The position numbers and the translations under genes are program-made. DNA of 64,000 bases, taken from contig CAWEGO010000002.1 of assembly GCA_963808725.1 (NCBI GenBank), positions 248,001-312,000 on the forward strand, in the 5' to 3' direction. The notes below the pieces were generated by a model. The model was not told the DNA's origin. It searched no databases and saw only the letters and a list, made by a program, of their open reading frames with translations. Below are positions 35,384 to 43,618 of the stretch, one piece after another. Source of the DNA: JAHFUA01 sp963808725. Lineage in GTDB: Bacteria > Acidobacteriota > Terriglobia > Terriglobales > Acidobacteriaceae. Numbering within the stretch: position 1 is the first letter of the stretch; each line of letters begins with the position of its first letter.

Positions 35384-36232
35384 CTATTGGATTCGGATCA
35401 CGGGCTCCGGGGTGCTAGTTCGCAGCTCTTCCAGGCCGGCGATCACCCGGCGGGCGAATTGATAGAAAGACTTGGCGTGCGGATAATCCTCGCCGCCCAG
35501 GGCAACCGGGTGCCCGGTGTCGCCGCCCTTGCGAATCTCCGGATCGAGTTCCACCGCGCCGAGATAGGGGATGCCGAACTGTTTGGCGGTGCGTTCCACC
35601 CCGCCGGTCGAGAAGATGTCGATCTCCTTCCCGCAATGCGGACAGGTGAAGAAGCTCATGTTCTCCACGATGCCGGCGATCTCGACTTTCACCTGGCGAA
35701 ACATTTCGATGGCCTTGCGCGCGTCCTGCAGGGAAACGTCGGAGGGCGTCGAGACCACGATCGCGCCCGTGAGCGGCACCGTCTGGATCAGCGAAATGGC
35801 CACGTCGCCGGTCCCGGGCGGCAGGTCAATCACCAGGTAGTCCAACTCGCCCCACTCCACCTGCTGCAGGAACTGCTTGATGATGGAGTGCAGCATGGGC
35901 CCGCGCCATACCAGAGGCTTGTCGCCAGGATTGAGCATTCCCACCGAAAGCACCCTGACGCCGAAAGCTTCCAGCGGCTCAATGCGGTTCTCGCCCACCA
36001 CGCGCGGCGTGGCCGTGGTGCCCAGCATCAGCGGAACGTTGGGGCCGTACACGTCGGCGTCGAGCAGGCCGGTGCGATGCCCCAGCTTCGACAGAGCCAG
36101 CGCCAGGTTGACCGCAATGGTGGTCTTGCCGACACCTCCCTTGCCTGACCCAATGGCAACGATGGTCTTCACGCCGGGCAAAGGCTGCGGTCCAGCCGGC
36201 TGTCCAAAACCTGCATGCGGATGAGAACTCAA
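35384..36232 (-). CDS. mrp: Mrp/NBP35-family iron-sulfur cluster carrier ATPase
   Basis: The product is a deviant-Walker-A P-loop ATPase: GSGKGGVGKTT near the N-terminus, DADVYGPNVP, DLPPGTGDV and a C-terminal CPHCGKEIDIF in which the CxxC binds the transferred cluster. The N-terminal DUF59/MIP18 domain of many bacterial Mrp proteins is absent. A TTG at 36232, preceded by GGCAGGTG, gives 283 residues beginning with a His/Gly-rich tail typical of the family; an ATG at 36298 is the alternative. It is upstream of the hrcA operon on the same strand but separated from it by the CIRCE promoter. Confidence 0.92.
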   Translation of the reverse strand: MSSHPHAGFGQPAGPQPLPGVKTIVAIGSGKGGVGKTTIAVNLALALSKLGHRTGLLDADVYGPNVPLMLGTTATPRVVGENRIEPLEAFGVRVLSVGMLNPGDKPLVWRGPMLHSIIKQFLQQVEWGELDYLVIDLPPGTGDVAISLIQTVPLTGAIVVSTPSDVSLQDARKAIEMFRQVKVEIAGIVENMSFFTCPHCGKEIDIFSTGGVERTAKQFGIPYLGAVELDPEIRKGGDTGHPVALGGEDYPHAKSFYQFARRVIAGLEELRTSTPEPVIRIQ

Positions 36233-36376
36233 TGGGCACCTGCCACGATGGAGATGATGGCCGAATCTGTGATTATACGATGCGTGGGGTGGGGACATCG
36301 ATTCGGGCGGAGTCGCGAGAGGAGCGCTCCGAAGCTCGCCTCTCATCCGCCACACGTTGCCAATCGCACGGGCTGG

Positions 36377-36748
36377 TCAACCACCTATGGGCAGCCGCCG
36401 GACGCGAATTCGGGCTTCTTCAAATACCACCACCGCCCCGGCCTCGAGATCCGATGCGACGGTCGCGAGGTTCGCGATCAGGAGTTGGACCTGCCGCTCC
36501 GGACGACGCTCGGCACCACGGCGAAACAGGATCACGGACGGGAGCGCCTTCGTTCTGGTCGCAAGCAGGGGCCCGAAGTCCGTGTCTGCCGAAACGACGA
36601 TGCGCTCTTCGGCGGCGGCCCTGCCCAGGATGTCCTCATCGGAAGAGCTTTGCATGCCCAAATCGCGCACATGGACCGCGTCGTTCCCAGCGGCACGAAG
36701 GCCAGCGGCGACGATCGGAGACAGCGCATTGTCAATGAGAAACTTCAA
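36377..36748 (-). CDS. DUF5615 PIN-like protein (putative toxin)
   Basis: The 123-residue protein has the DUF5615/PIN-like pattern: an N-terminal MKFLIDNALSP with the first catalytic Asp, HVRDLGM, DEDILGRAAAEERIVVSADT and DFGPLL. PIN folds are metal-dependent RNases and act as toxins in VapBC-like systems. The start is a TTG at 36748 inside the stop of the DUF433 gene (TTGA overlap), so the two are coupled. The toxin role is inferred from this pairing. Confidence 0.82.
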   Translation of the reverse strand: MKFLIDNALSPIVAAGLRAAGNDAVHVRDLGMQSSSDEDILGRAAAEERIVVSADTDFGPLLATRTKALPSVILFRRGAERRPERQVQLLIANLATVASDLEAGAVVVFEEARIRVRRLPIGG

Positions 36749-36975
36749 ACCACGGATCGTAACGGGAGTTCGCGTTCCCGGACCGCTTCGGCGGCATAAC
36801 GCAGCGCCTCGTCGATGTCGGCTCGTTCCAGATCAGGATACGCGGCCAGGATGTCGTCGTGAGTCAGGCCATCTGCAAGCATCGCGACGACGGTCGCCAC
36901 GGGGATGCGAAGGCCTCTAATACAAGGCTGGCCACCCATCTGATCGGCACCTACCGTAATCCGTTCGTATGGCAT
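36745..36975 (-). CDS. DUF433-domain protein (putative antitoxin)
   Basis: The 76-residue protein matches DUF433: ITVGADQMGGQPCIRGLRIP, VATVVAMLADGLTHDDILAA and YPDLERADIDEALRYAAE. These small proteins have a winged-helix-like fold and usually precede DUF5615 genes as putative antitoxins. It overlaps the downstream gene by 4 nt. The ATG at 36975 is preceded immediately by GAAGGG, which is closer than normal; an upstream in-frame start exists at 37083 but adds an unrelated basic segment. Confidence 0.82.
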   Translation of the reverse strand: MPYERITVGADQMGGQPCIRGLRIPVATVVAMLADGLTHDDILAAYPDLERADIDEALRYAAEAVRERELPLRSVV

Positions 36976-37198
36976 CCCTTCTATTCTGCCATACCAGCCT
37001 CGCTTGGCGCGGGTCGATTTTGTCGTGGTTTCCGCCGTGATCACGTCACGCCCAAACCGCGTGCCGCGAGTTAGGTTTCTCACGGGCTAGATTCCCAGGT
37101 CCTTGAATTAGAGCGCCGGCGGGGATATGCAGTTTGGCTGGCTGGCCAGAGCAATTCGAGCAGATCCGGACCCACCTTGCCCCGTTCCTGCGGTTGGC

Positions 37199-37984
37199 TC
37201 AGTCCTGCACGAATTCCGCTGCCCTACTGTTGGGCGGTGGAGGCCATCCCTTGATCGCGATAACGTGGGAAGACCGCTCTTGTACGCTGCAATTGAGCGT
37301 AACCTCCCGATATAGAAGATGCGAATCGCCAAGCATCTCGAATTTCTCTGGTACGAGACAGAGGAAAAACGTGTAACCGCGAAAATTAAAACGGCCGGCC
37401 GCTAGGTTGTCCGCCTTGTCCGTCATCGGCGTGAAATTGACTCGGTCCATCGAATCAATCTGCTCGCCGGCGCGACCAGCAAGGTAGAGCCCGGCGCCAT
37501 GTTCAAACTGACGCCGCCCGAACGCTACTTCGACAAGTTCCCTCGATGGAGTGCCCTTGACGTTCGAACCTATTGGCCATTCCCCGCCAAAGGTCAAATT
37601 GATCAGCGTCTTCAAGAACCATCGCTCAAGGAGCGGGCCATCTATCTCCATGCGCTTTATATTCCAGTGGGTCGGCGGCCTTTTCAACTTTTCGCGGACC
37701 TGATTCAGCCGTATTGATTCGCGGAAAACATTGAAGGCTTGCAATGCGGCAGCGTCCAAATCGCTAAGGCCGCTGTTGTGGTTCTTGCAAAGAATCTTGG
37801 CTACAAGGCTCGATGACCCTATGCTCTTCGGCTCGTTCAGGCACCACTTGAGGCCCTGAACCATGATCTGGTCGTCCTCGAACAAACACTGAGACACGAT
37901 GTGCTCACGCGTGATCTTTTGGGCGCAATCGCCCAAGGGTGCTGCCCAACAGCTTGCGTTCGCGGGTTGTGCTGTGGTTACCAT
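37199..37984 (-). CDS. HNH-like hypothetical protein
   Basis: The 261-residue soluble protein has an N-terminal segment with spaced cysteines and REHIVSQCLF followed by VAKILCKNHNSGLSDLDAAA. The pattern C..C...EH..S...C..HN resembles degenerate HNH/HNHc endonuclease folds found in defence islands. The remainder has no recognised domain. The ATG at 37984 is chosen because the Cys-rich part begins there; the upstream frame (to 38314) runs through a dispersed repeat and is not credible. Lower GC than neighbours suggests transfer. It is adjacent to the DUF433/DUF5615 pair. Confidence 0.6.
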   Translation of the reverse strand: MVTTAQPANASCWAAPLGDCAQKITREHIVSQCLFEDDQIMVQGLKWCLNEPKSIGSSSLVAKILCKNHNSGLSDLDAAALQAFNVFRESIRLNQVREKLKRPPTHWNIKRMEIDGPLLERWFLKTLINLTFGGEWPIGSNVKGTPSRELVEVAFGRRQFEHGAGLYLAGRAGEQIDSMDRVNFTPMTDKADNLAAGRFNFRGYTFFLCLVPEKFEMLGDSHLLYREVTLNCSVQERSSHVIAIKGWPPPPNSRAAEFVQD

Positions 37985-38509
37985 GTCTCCGTTCGGAAAA
38001 GCCTCTTTCAATTCTACCCTTCGGACAAAACTGAAGGTCCACCGTGTCGGTCCCACGGGGCCTCCACGTCTCGGCAGTTTGCTCTTCCTCCCGCGGCCAT
38101 CTGTGCGATCCGCGGCGGTCAACAAAAGCAGATCCCTCGCTCGCGCTCCCGCGCATCCGCTTGGTCGCGCATCACTCGGGATGACAATTTGTTGCGGGTG
38201 TCGGAGCGGCCCCTCGGCTTCGCTCGGGGCAGGCTCCGTAAAGCTGCTCCCCTTCAAATCCCTCGGCTCCCAGCGTCTCGGCGGTTTGCAATCCAGCAAG
38301 ATTCTGCTTGACAAGCAGTAATCTGTATGATAATTACTGCATAACTACAATTGCAATAGGCTAAGTTCTTGCGGCTCAAGATTTTCCCTCTAACTGCTTT
38401 GTTTTCATGGATCACAGGAGAGATATCCCACTAAGTCCAATGTTTTCAACACGCAGTGCCCCCGGGGGGAGGGGGTATCGTCTGCGCGACAGCCGGCCAG
38501 AGGCCGGCG
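37985..38509. repeat. Intergenic region with dispersed repeats and an AT-rich patch
   Basis: About 525 nt without a supported gene. It holds GATCCCTCGC...CTCGGGATGACA-type repeat sequence (about 38.13-38.18 kb), a second CCCTCGGCTTCGCTCGGGG stretch (about 38.21-38.23 kb), an AT-rich segment (38310-38410) and a 7-bp hairpin GCCGGCC-AGA-GGCCGGC at 38492-38508 at the thioesterase stop. Confidence 0.6.
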
Positions 38510-39013
38510 CTACTCCCCCCGCGCCTGTTGGCGGCGTTCCAGTTCGGTGCGGCGCAGCTCGCGGCGGCGGCCGGCGTCTTCGTAGCGGCGTTTTTCGTCC
38601 GCGGTCTCGGGCGTGACGGGCGGGACCGGGACGCGGCCGCCCTGCCGGTCAATGGCGACGTAGGTCAGGTAAGCGGAGCTGACGTGCTGCCGCTCACCGG
38701 TGATGTAGCTCTCGACCCAGCACTTCACCCCGACCTCCATCGAGGTGCGAAAGGCGCGATTGACCGACGAGCGCAGAATCAGCAGGTCGCCGACGTGCAC
38801 CGGGGACAGAAAGTCGAGATGGTCCATGGAGGCGGTGACCACCGCGCTGCGGGCGTGGCGGTGCGCGGCCATGGCGCCGGCGATGTCGATCAGGTGCATC
38901 AGGCGGCCGCCCAGCAGGTTGCCGAGCGGGTTGGCGTCGTTGGGCAGCACGACTTCCGCCATGTCCGACTGCGAGACTTTGACAGGACGCGGAGTGAGGT
39001 CGTACGGGCTCAT
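38510..39013 (-). CDS. Acyl-CoA thioesterase, hotdog fold (YciA-like)
   Basis: The 167-residue protein shows the 4HBT acyl-CoA hydrolase pattern: MAEVVLPNDANPLGNLLGGR, LMHLIDIAGAMAAHRHARSA and VVTASMDHLDFLSPVHVGDL. The Asn/Asp residues in NDAN...GG..M...D supply the active site. It hydrolyses acyl-CoA thioesters in the cytosol. The tail of about 35 residues is charged (ADEKRRYEDAGRRRELRRTE), common in this family. ATG 39013 overlaps the upstream stop by 4 nt (ATGA). Confidence 0.9.
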   Translation of the reverse strand: MSPYDLTPRPVKVSQSDMAEVVLPNDANPLGNLLGGRLMHLIDIAGAMAAHRHARSAVVTASMDHLDFLSPVHVGDLLILRSSVNRAFRTSMEVGVKCWVESYITGERQHVSSAYLTYVAIDRQGGRVPVPPVTPETADEKRRYEDAGRRRELRRTELERRQQARGE

Positions 39014-39447
39014 GCTGGGCAGGCTGCGGCGCACCGGCTCTGCCGGCGCTCGAAATAGGATTGGAGATAACACGCGGCCATGGCTTGGATGCGCGGGTCA
39101 GGATGCGCCACCGCCCAGCGGCCCGCCGCGGAATCGTACTCCAGCACGCCGTGAGCGCCGGGGCGATGGGCGGCCTCGAGCACATAGTAGATGTTGATGC
39201 GCTGGTCGCGGTCGCGGGCCACGGAAAATCGCACGGCGTCGAACCGATGCTGCGCGGGAAGCCGTTGGCACTGGGACGCGTATCCCAGGTTGCAGAAATC
39301 GCGGAGCTGGTCATCCGAGGGAACGATCTGCTGGTCAAAGCGCGCGGTGCAGAGTCCGCGCCATCCATTGCCCAGCGGCAGCCGCGGACGGTGCGGCCAT
39401 CCGCCGTCCTCGAATTTTTCGGTAGGGATGAAGAAAGGACAGGCCAT
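39010..39447 (-). CDS. Small cysteine-containing conserved hypothetical protein
   Basis: The 145-residue protein has cysteines at C3, about C33, C52 and C60 (MACPFFIPTEKFED; GWRGLCTARF; DFCNLGYASQCQRLP), a spacing that could bind a metal. A central beta-rich part (DAVRFSVARDRDQRINIYYV) precedes a helical end. I know of no named function. Coupling to the thioesterase by a 4-nt overlap suggests a shared role. The start at 39447 leads directly into the Cys motif. Confidence 0.7.
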   Translation of the reverse strand: MACPFFIPTEKFEDGGWPHRPRLPLGNGWRGLCTARFDQQIVPSDDQLRDFCNLGYASQCQRLPAQHRFDAVRFSVARDRDQRINIYYVLEAAHRPGAHGVLEYDSAAGRWAVAHPDPRIQAMAACYLQSYFERRQSRCAAACPA

Positions 39448-39612
39448 AGAAAGTTGCCAGTGGTCAGTTGCCAGTTGTCAGAAAAAATCAGATTTCTTGG
39501 GTGCGAAGGCGAATAGCCGCAACGAAGCGATTCTAGCGAGCGGGGTTTTCGCCGTCCAGCTTTACTTCCGCGCCTCGGACGTGCAAATCTGTACGCTCTT
39601 CCGAGAGGCGAT

Positions 39613-39921
39613 ATGGATCGCGCTGAGATGCTGAAGCAGTTCCTGGAGCAGAACCCGAACGACGCCTTCGCGCGCTACGGTCTGGCGATGGAATATTCGC
39701 GCGCGGGCGAGATCGAGACCGCGCTGGCCGAGTTCAAGAAGCTGCTGGAGGTGCATCCGGACTACACCGCCGGTTACCAGATGGCGGGACAGATGCTTTC
39801 CGCCGCCGGGCGCTACGAAGAAGCGCGCTCAATGCTGGAATCCGGCATCGCCAGGGCCGAGCGCGCCGGCAACAAGCACGCCCTGGAAGAAATGCAGGGC
39901 CTTCTGCAGGAGCTGCGGTAA
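39613..39921 (+). CDS. Small tetratricopeptide-repeat protein
   Basis: The 102-residue protein consists of about two and a half TPR motifs (NPNDAFARYGLAMEYSRAGE, HPDYTAGYQMAGQMLSAAGR, then EEARSMLESGIARAERAGN). It has no signal peptide. TPRs mediate protein-protein contacts; no partner is indicated. The ATG has GAGAGGCGAT upstream. The DinB-like gene follows on the same strand after 40 nt. Confidence 0.85.
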   Translation: MDRAEMLKQFLEQNPNDAFARYGLAMEYSRAGEIETALAEFKKLLEVHPDYTAGYQMAGQMLSAAGRYEEARSMLESGIARAERAGNKHALEEMQGLLQELR

Positions 39922-39961
39922 TTTCGCGAGTCGTGGGCCATGCCCGGATCATCCATCGGGC

Positions 39962-40453
39962 ATGGCAACCGCAACGAATCCCTACACCTCGCGAATCCTG
40001 GGACTGCTTGGCGACAAGCCGTTCCTCGGTGTTCTGGAATCTACTCCCGCGAAATTGCAGCAGCACTTCGAGCGGCTGGGACCACAGGGATTGAAGAAGA
40101 GCTACGCTCCGGGCAAATGGACCGCGGGTCAGATTTTCTGCCATCTGGCCGACGCGGAAATGGCAATCGGCTTCCGCACGCGGCAAGCGGCCGCGGAACC
40201 GAACCACCGCATACAGCCGTTCGATCAGGACCTGTGGGCGCGAAGCTATGCGCGCCAGGATCCGGCAGCGGCGGTGAAGGCGTGCATCGCACTGCGCGGA
40301 TGGAACCTCTCGTTCTGGCGGACGCTGACACCGGAGGATCTCGGGCGAATGGCATTTCATCCCGAGCGGGGAGATGAGTCGGTGGAGACGATCCTCAAGC
40401 TGCTCGCCGGACACGACCTGAATCACCTGACACAACTGGAGAAGATTCGTTAG
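39962..40453 (+). CDS. DinB-superfamily protein, cytosolic
   Basis: The 163-residue protein fits a DinB_2 four-helix domain: an early KWTAGQIFCHLADAEMAIG with the first His and a late GHDLNHLTQLEKIR supplying the last two metal-ligand His residues. Unlike the DinB protein at 24.6-25.2 kb it has no export signal. Members include bacillithiol/mycothiol-type transferases and unknown hydrolases. Its stop overlaps the convergent SDR stop by 4 nt. Confidence 0.85.
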   Translation: MATATNPYTSRILGLLGDKPFLGVLESTPAKLQQHFERLGPQGLKKSYAPGKWTAGQIFCHLADAEMAIGFRTRQAAAEPNHRIQPFDQDLWARSYARQDPAAAVKACIALRGWNLSFWRTLTPEDLGRMAFHPERGDESVETILKLLAGHDLNHLTQLEKIR

Positions 40454-41284
40454 GGTCGAGACTCGCGCTGCGCGGTCTCGGCTGCGGCGGAATCGGCGGG
40501 ACCGACCGCGCGCGACATCGCCCACTCCACCAGCCACGGGAAGAGCTGATAGAACTTGACGCTGATGTGGTGCTGCCAGGGCACGATCACTTCCCGCTTC
40601 TCCGGGCCGCAGGCCTTGACCACCGCGGCCGCGACGCGATCGGCGCTGATGCCTCGACTGCGATTGGCTCCGCCGAGGCGCAACCGCTCTTTGCCTTTCA
40701 CGGCGTTCTCGATGAAGCTGGTGGCGATGGTGCCGGGACAGACAGTCATCACGTGCACGCCGCTTGAGCGCAGTTCCATGCGTGCGCCCTTGCCAATGGC
40801 ATTCATGGCGAACTTAGTGGCGGAATAGGCGGCCGCATACGGCAGCGGGATGTGGCCGGCGACGCTGGAGACGTTGATGATCATGCCGCCTTGCTGGCGT
40901 TTCATCACCGGGATCACCGCCTGCATGCACTCGATGGCGCCGAACAGGTTGGCGTCGAACATGTTGCGGCAGGCTCGCATGTCCATGTCGGCAACCGAGT
41001 CCTGCAAGCCGAAACCGGCGTTGTTGATCCAGATGTCGACGCGGCCGAAGTTGTGCAGCGTGAGGCTGAGCAGGCGATCGATCTCCTCGCGGTTGCGGAA
41101 CGTCGCAGGCGATAGCTAGAGTGCGTTCCGGCGCACCCACGCGCGCGCGGGCGGCTTCCAGTCGCGAGGGATCGCGCGACGACAGCACCACCTTGCAGTC
41201 CTCGCGCACGAATGCCCGCGCCAGCGCCTCGCCGATGCCCATCGACGCGCCGGTGATGACCACTACTTTGCCGCGTGGGTCCAT
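40450..41284 (-). pseudogene. Short-chain dehydrogenase/reductase, one frameshift
   Basis: From ATG 41284 the N-terminus has the Rossmann TGASMGIGEALARAF and continues to LAIACDV. The frame then shifts near 41105 (GTTCCGCAAC, one extra or two missing bases) and continues EEIDRLLSLTLHNFGRVDIW, INNAG, then the catalytic Ser (NVSSVAGHIPLP) and YSATK for Tyr and Lys. The reconstructed protein is about 275 residues, normal for a classical NAD(P)-dependent SDR. The substrate is unknown. An upstream ATG at 41311 is possible. It converges with the DinB gene and diverges from the LON gene. Confidence 0.85.
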
Positions 41285-41342
41285 GCTGGTGCTTGTATTT
41301 GGTTGCGGCACTCAAGTCAAGAGGAGGTTTAGAATCCAACGC

Positions 41343-41951
41343 ATGAGCGCGCTGCTGCCACTGTTCCCGTTGGATGTGGTGCTCCTGCCGGGCATGCCGA
41401 TCCCGCTGCACGTCTTCGAGCCCCGGTACAAGGAGATGGTCGGCGAATGCCTGGCCCAGAAGACGGCGTTCGGCATCGTGCGGGCCAAGGAGGACAGCAT
41501 CGCCGAGATCGGCTGCACGGCGGAGATCCTGGAGGTCACCAAGCGCTACGACGACGGGCGCATGGACATCGTCTGCGAAGGCCGCCGTCGCTTCGAGGTG
41601 ATGGGGTTGAACGAGGAACGCGCCTTCCTGCAGGCTGAAGTCACCTACTTCGACGACGAGCCAGGACGCTCTCCGGCCGACCAGGTGGACGAAGCCCTGC
41701 GGCTCTACGGCGATCTGATGCAGCTTGTGGAGGCCGATGCCGAGGCCCCCGAAGCTGGCACACCCCAGCTTTCCTTCCAGCTGGCCGCTCCCATGCCGCT
41801 CGACCTCGATTTCAAGCAGACGCTGCTGGGCATGCGTTCGGAGCGGGAACGCATCGCTGCCGTAGTAGCCTACTTCACAGCCTTGTTGCCGCGCATGCGC
41901 CGCGCGGTCAAGGCCCGACAGAAAGCCGGCGGGAACGGGCACGCCATGTAG
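41343..41951 (+). CDS. LON substrate-binding-domain protein
   Basis: The 202-residue protein consists of the LON N-terminal (PUA-like) domain alone: LLPLFPLDVVLLPGMPIPLH, VFEPRYKEMVGECLA, FGIV and VCEGRRRFEV, then a helical C-terminus. It lacks the Lon ATPase and protease domains, as many bacterial stand-alone family members do. Its role is unknown; substrate or peptide binding is presumed. The start is an ATG at 41343, giving MSALLPLFPL. Confidence 0.9.
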   Translation: MSALLPLFPLDVVLLPGMPIPLHVFEPRYKEMVGECLAQKTAFGIVRAKEDSIAEIGCTAEILEVTKRYDDGRMDIVCEGRRRFEVMGLNEERAFLQAEVTYFDDEPGRSPADQVDEALRLYGDLMQLVEADAEAPEAGTPQLSFQLAAPMPLDLDFKQTLLGMRSERERIAAVVAYFTALLPRMRRAVKARQKAGGNGHAM

Positions 41952-42075
41952 TCGTGAGTCGTTCGTCGTTAGCCGAAGCCGCGGAGACGCACCGCGGCGT
42001 GCCGTTCTCCCCCCGAAAATCGGCGTTGCGGCGCAGCGTATAATCGATTGAAGTGAATAAGGGGGCCTTATCCTC

Positions 42076-43566
42076 ATGAATCTTCCGCGGACCCTCGGGG
42101 AACTCCGGGGCAGCGACTTTTCCGAAGAGCGCCTGCTTAGGCGCCGCGTCAAAGACGAAATGCGCGAGAACCTGATCTGCAAACTGCGGCGGCGCGAAGC
42201 GCTGTTCCCGGGCATTGTGGGCTACGAGGACACCGTGGTGCCGCAGATCGTGAATGCCGTCTTGTCGCGGCACAACTTCATCCTGCTGGGCCTGCGCGGG
42301 CAGGCGAAGAGCCGCATCCTGCGGGCGCTGACCTCGCTGCTCGACCGTGCGCTGCCTTACCTTGAGGGCTGCGAGATCCACGACAATCCCTACGCTCCCA
42401 TCTGCGGCCGTTGCCGCGAACTGATCGAGGAGCGTGGCGATCAGATGCCCATCGCCTACCTCTCGCCGGAAGACCGCTACGTGGAAAAGCTGGCTACGCC
42501 CGATGTGACCATCGCCGACCTGATCGGCGACATCGATCCCATCAAGGCTGCCCGCGGCGGACACCAGCTCTCGAACGAACTCACGGTCCACTACGGGTTG
42601 TTACCGCGCGCCAACCGCGGCATCTTCGCCATCAACGAACTGCCCGATCTCGCCGGCAAGATCCAGGTAGGGCTGTTCAACATCATGCAGGAAGGCGACG
42701 TGCAGATTAAGGGCTATCCCATCCGCCTGGCGCTGGATGTCGCCCTGGTGTTCACCGCCAATCCCGAGGACTACACGGCACGCGGCAAGATCATCACACC
42801 GCTGAAAGACCGCATCGGATCGGAGATCCGCACCCATTATCCCGCGACCGTGGACGAGGGCATGGCCATCACCGCGCAGGAGGCGTGGAGCCAGCGCGAC
42901 GGCCAGAAGCTGGTGGTGCCGAAGTTCCTGCGCGAGGTGGTGGAGCGCATCGCCTTCGCCGCCCGCGACGACAAAAAGATCGACAAGCGCTCCGGCGTCA
43001 GCCAGCGACTTCCCATTACTTGCATGGAGAACGTGATCTCCAATGCCGAGCGGCGCGCCATCCGCAACCAGGAGGAAACCATCGTGCCGCGCGTGGGCGA
43101 CATCTACTCCGCCATGCCGGCGATTACCGGCAAGCTCGAGCTCGAATACGAGGGCGAGATGCGGGGCGCCGATTTCGTGGCCCGCGAACTGATCCGCTCC
43201 GCCGTCGCCAAGACCTTCGATACCTACTTCGAGGGCGTGAACATGCAGCAGGTGGTGCAGTGGTTCGACCTCGGGGGCGAGATCAAGTTCGGCGAAGGCG
43301 CGCCCGTGGCGGAGTTAACCGAGGGGCTGAAGAAGATCCAGGGCTTGCTGGAGAAGCTGGAGCAACTGGGCGTGAAGCCCAAGGACGCGCCCGAGCTGCA
43401 GGTTTCCGCAGCCGAGTTCGTGCTGGAGGGTCTGCACGCCCACAAGCGCATCGGGCGCAGCGAAGAGCGCGTCTTCAGCGCCGGCGAGAAGCAGGTCCGC
43501 CGCGAGCCCTCGTACAGCCGCGAGGAGCCTCCGGCGCCCCGGCCGCCAAGAAGGCCCTATAACTAG
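42076..43566 (+). CDS. AAA ATPase, Mg-chelatase/MoxR-like, partner of a VWA protein
   Basis: The 496-residue protein has a P-loop GLRGQAKS (the GxxGxAKS form of MoxR/BchI ATPases), a Walker-B-like GIFAINELPD, sensor-1 VFTANPEDYTARGKI and an arginine-finger helix. Between Walker A and B sits an insertion with three cysteines (EGCEIHDNPYAPICGRC), possibly metal-binding. The C-terminal third is helical and ends Pro-rich. MoxR-type ATPases act with VWA proteins in chelation or protein assembly, and a VWA gene follows at once. The start ATG 42076 is followed by a good N-terminus but no strong ribosome-binding site. Confidence 0.88.
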   Translation: MNLPRTLGELRGSDFSEERLLRRRVKDEMRENLICKLRRREALFPGIVGYEDTVVPQIVNAVLSRHNFILLGLRGQAKSRILRALTSLLDRALPYLEGCEIHDNPYAPICGRCRELIEERGDQMPIAYLSPEDRYVEKLATPDVTIADLIGDIDPIKAARGGHQLSNELTVHYGLLPRANRGIFAINELPDLAGKIQVGLFNIMQEGDVQIKGYPIRLALDVALVFTANPEDYTARGKIITPLKDRIGSEIRTHYPATVDEGMAITAQEAWSQRDGQKLVVPKFLREVVERIAFAARDDKKIDKRSGVSQRLPITCMENVISNAERRAIRNQEETIVPRVGDIYSAMPAITGKLELEYEGEMRGADFVARELIRSAVAKTFDTYFEGVNMQQVVQWFDLGGEIKFGEGAPVAELTEGLKKIQGLLEKLEQLGVKPKDAPELQVSAAEFVLEGLHAHKRIGRSEERVFSAGEKQVRREPSYSREEPPAPRPPRRPYN

Positions 43567-43582
43567 GGAGTAGGGGCGGAAA

Positions 43583-43610
43583 ACTCGGTACTCGGTACTC
43601 GGTACTCGGT
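43583..43610. repeat. Four tandem copies of a 7-bp repeat
   Basis: ACTCGGT occurs four times head-to-tail in the 52-nt gap between the AAA and VWA genes, ending 8 nt before the VWA start. The number of copies would set the spacing between the purine-rich AGGGAGTAGGGG (about 43564-43575) and the ATG, so copy-number change could affect translation. Confidence 0.85.
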
Positions 43611-43618
43611 ACTAGCTC

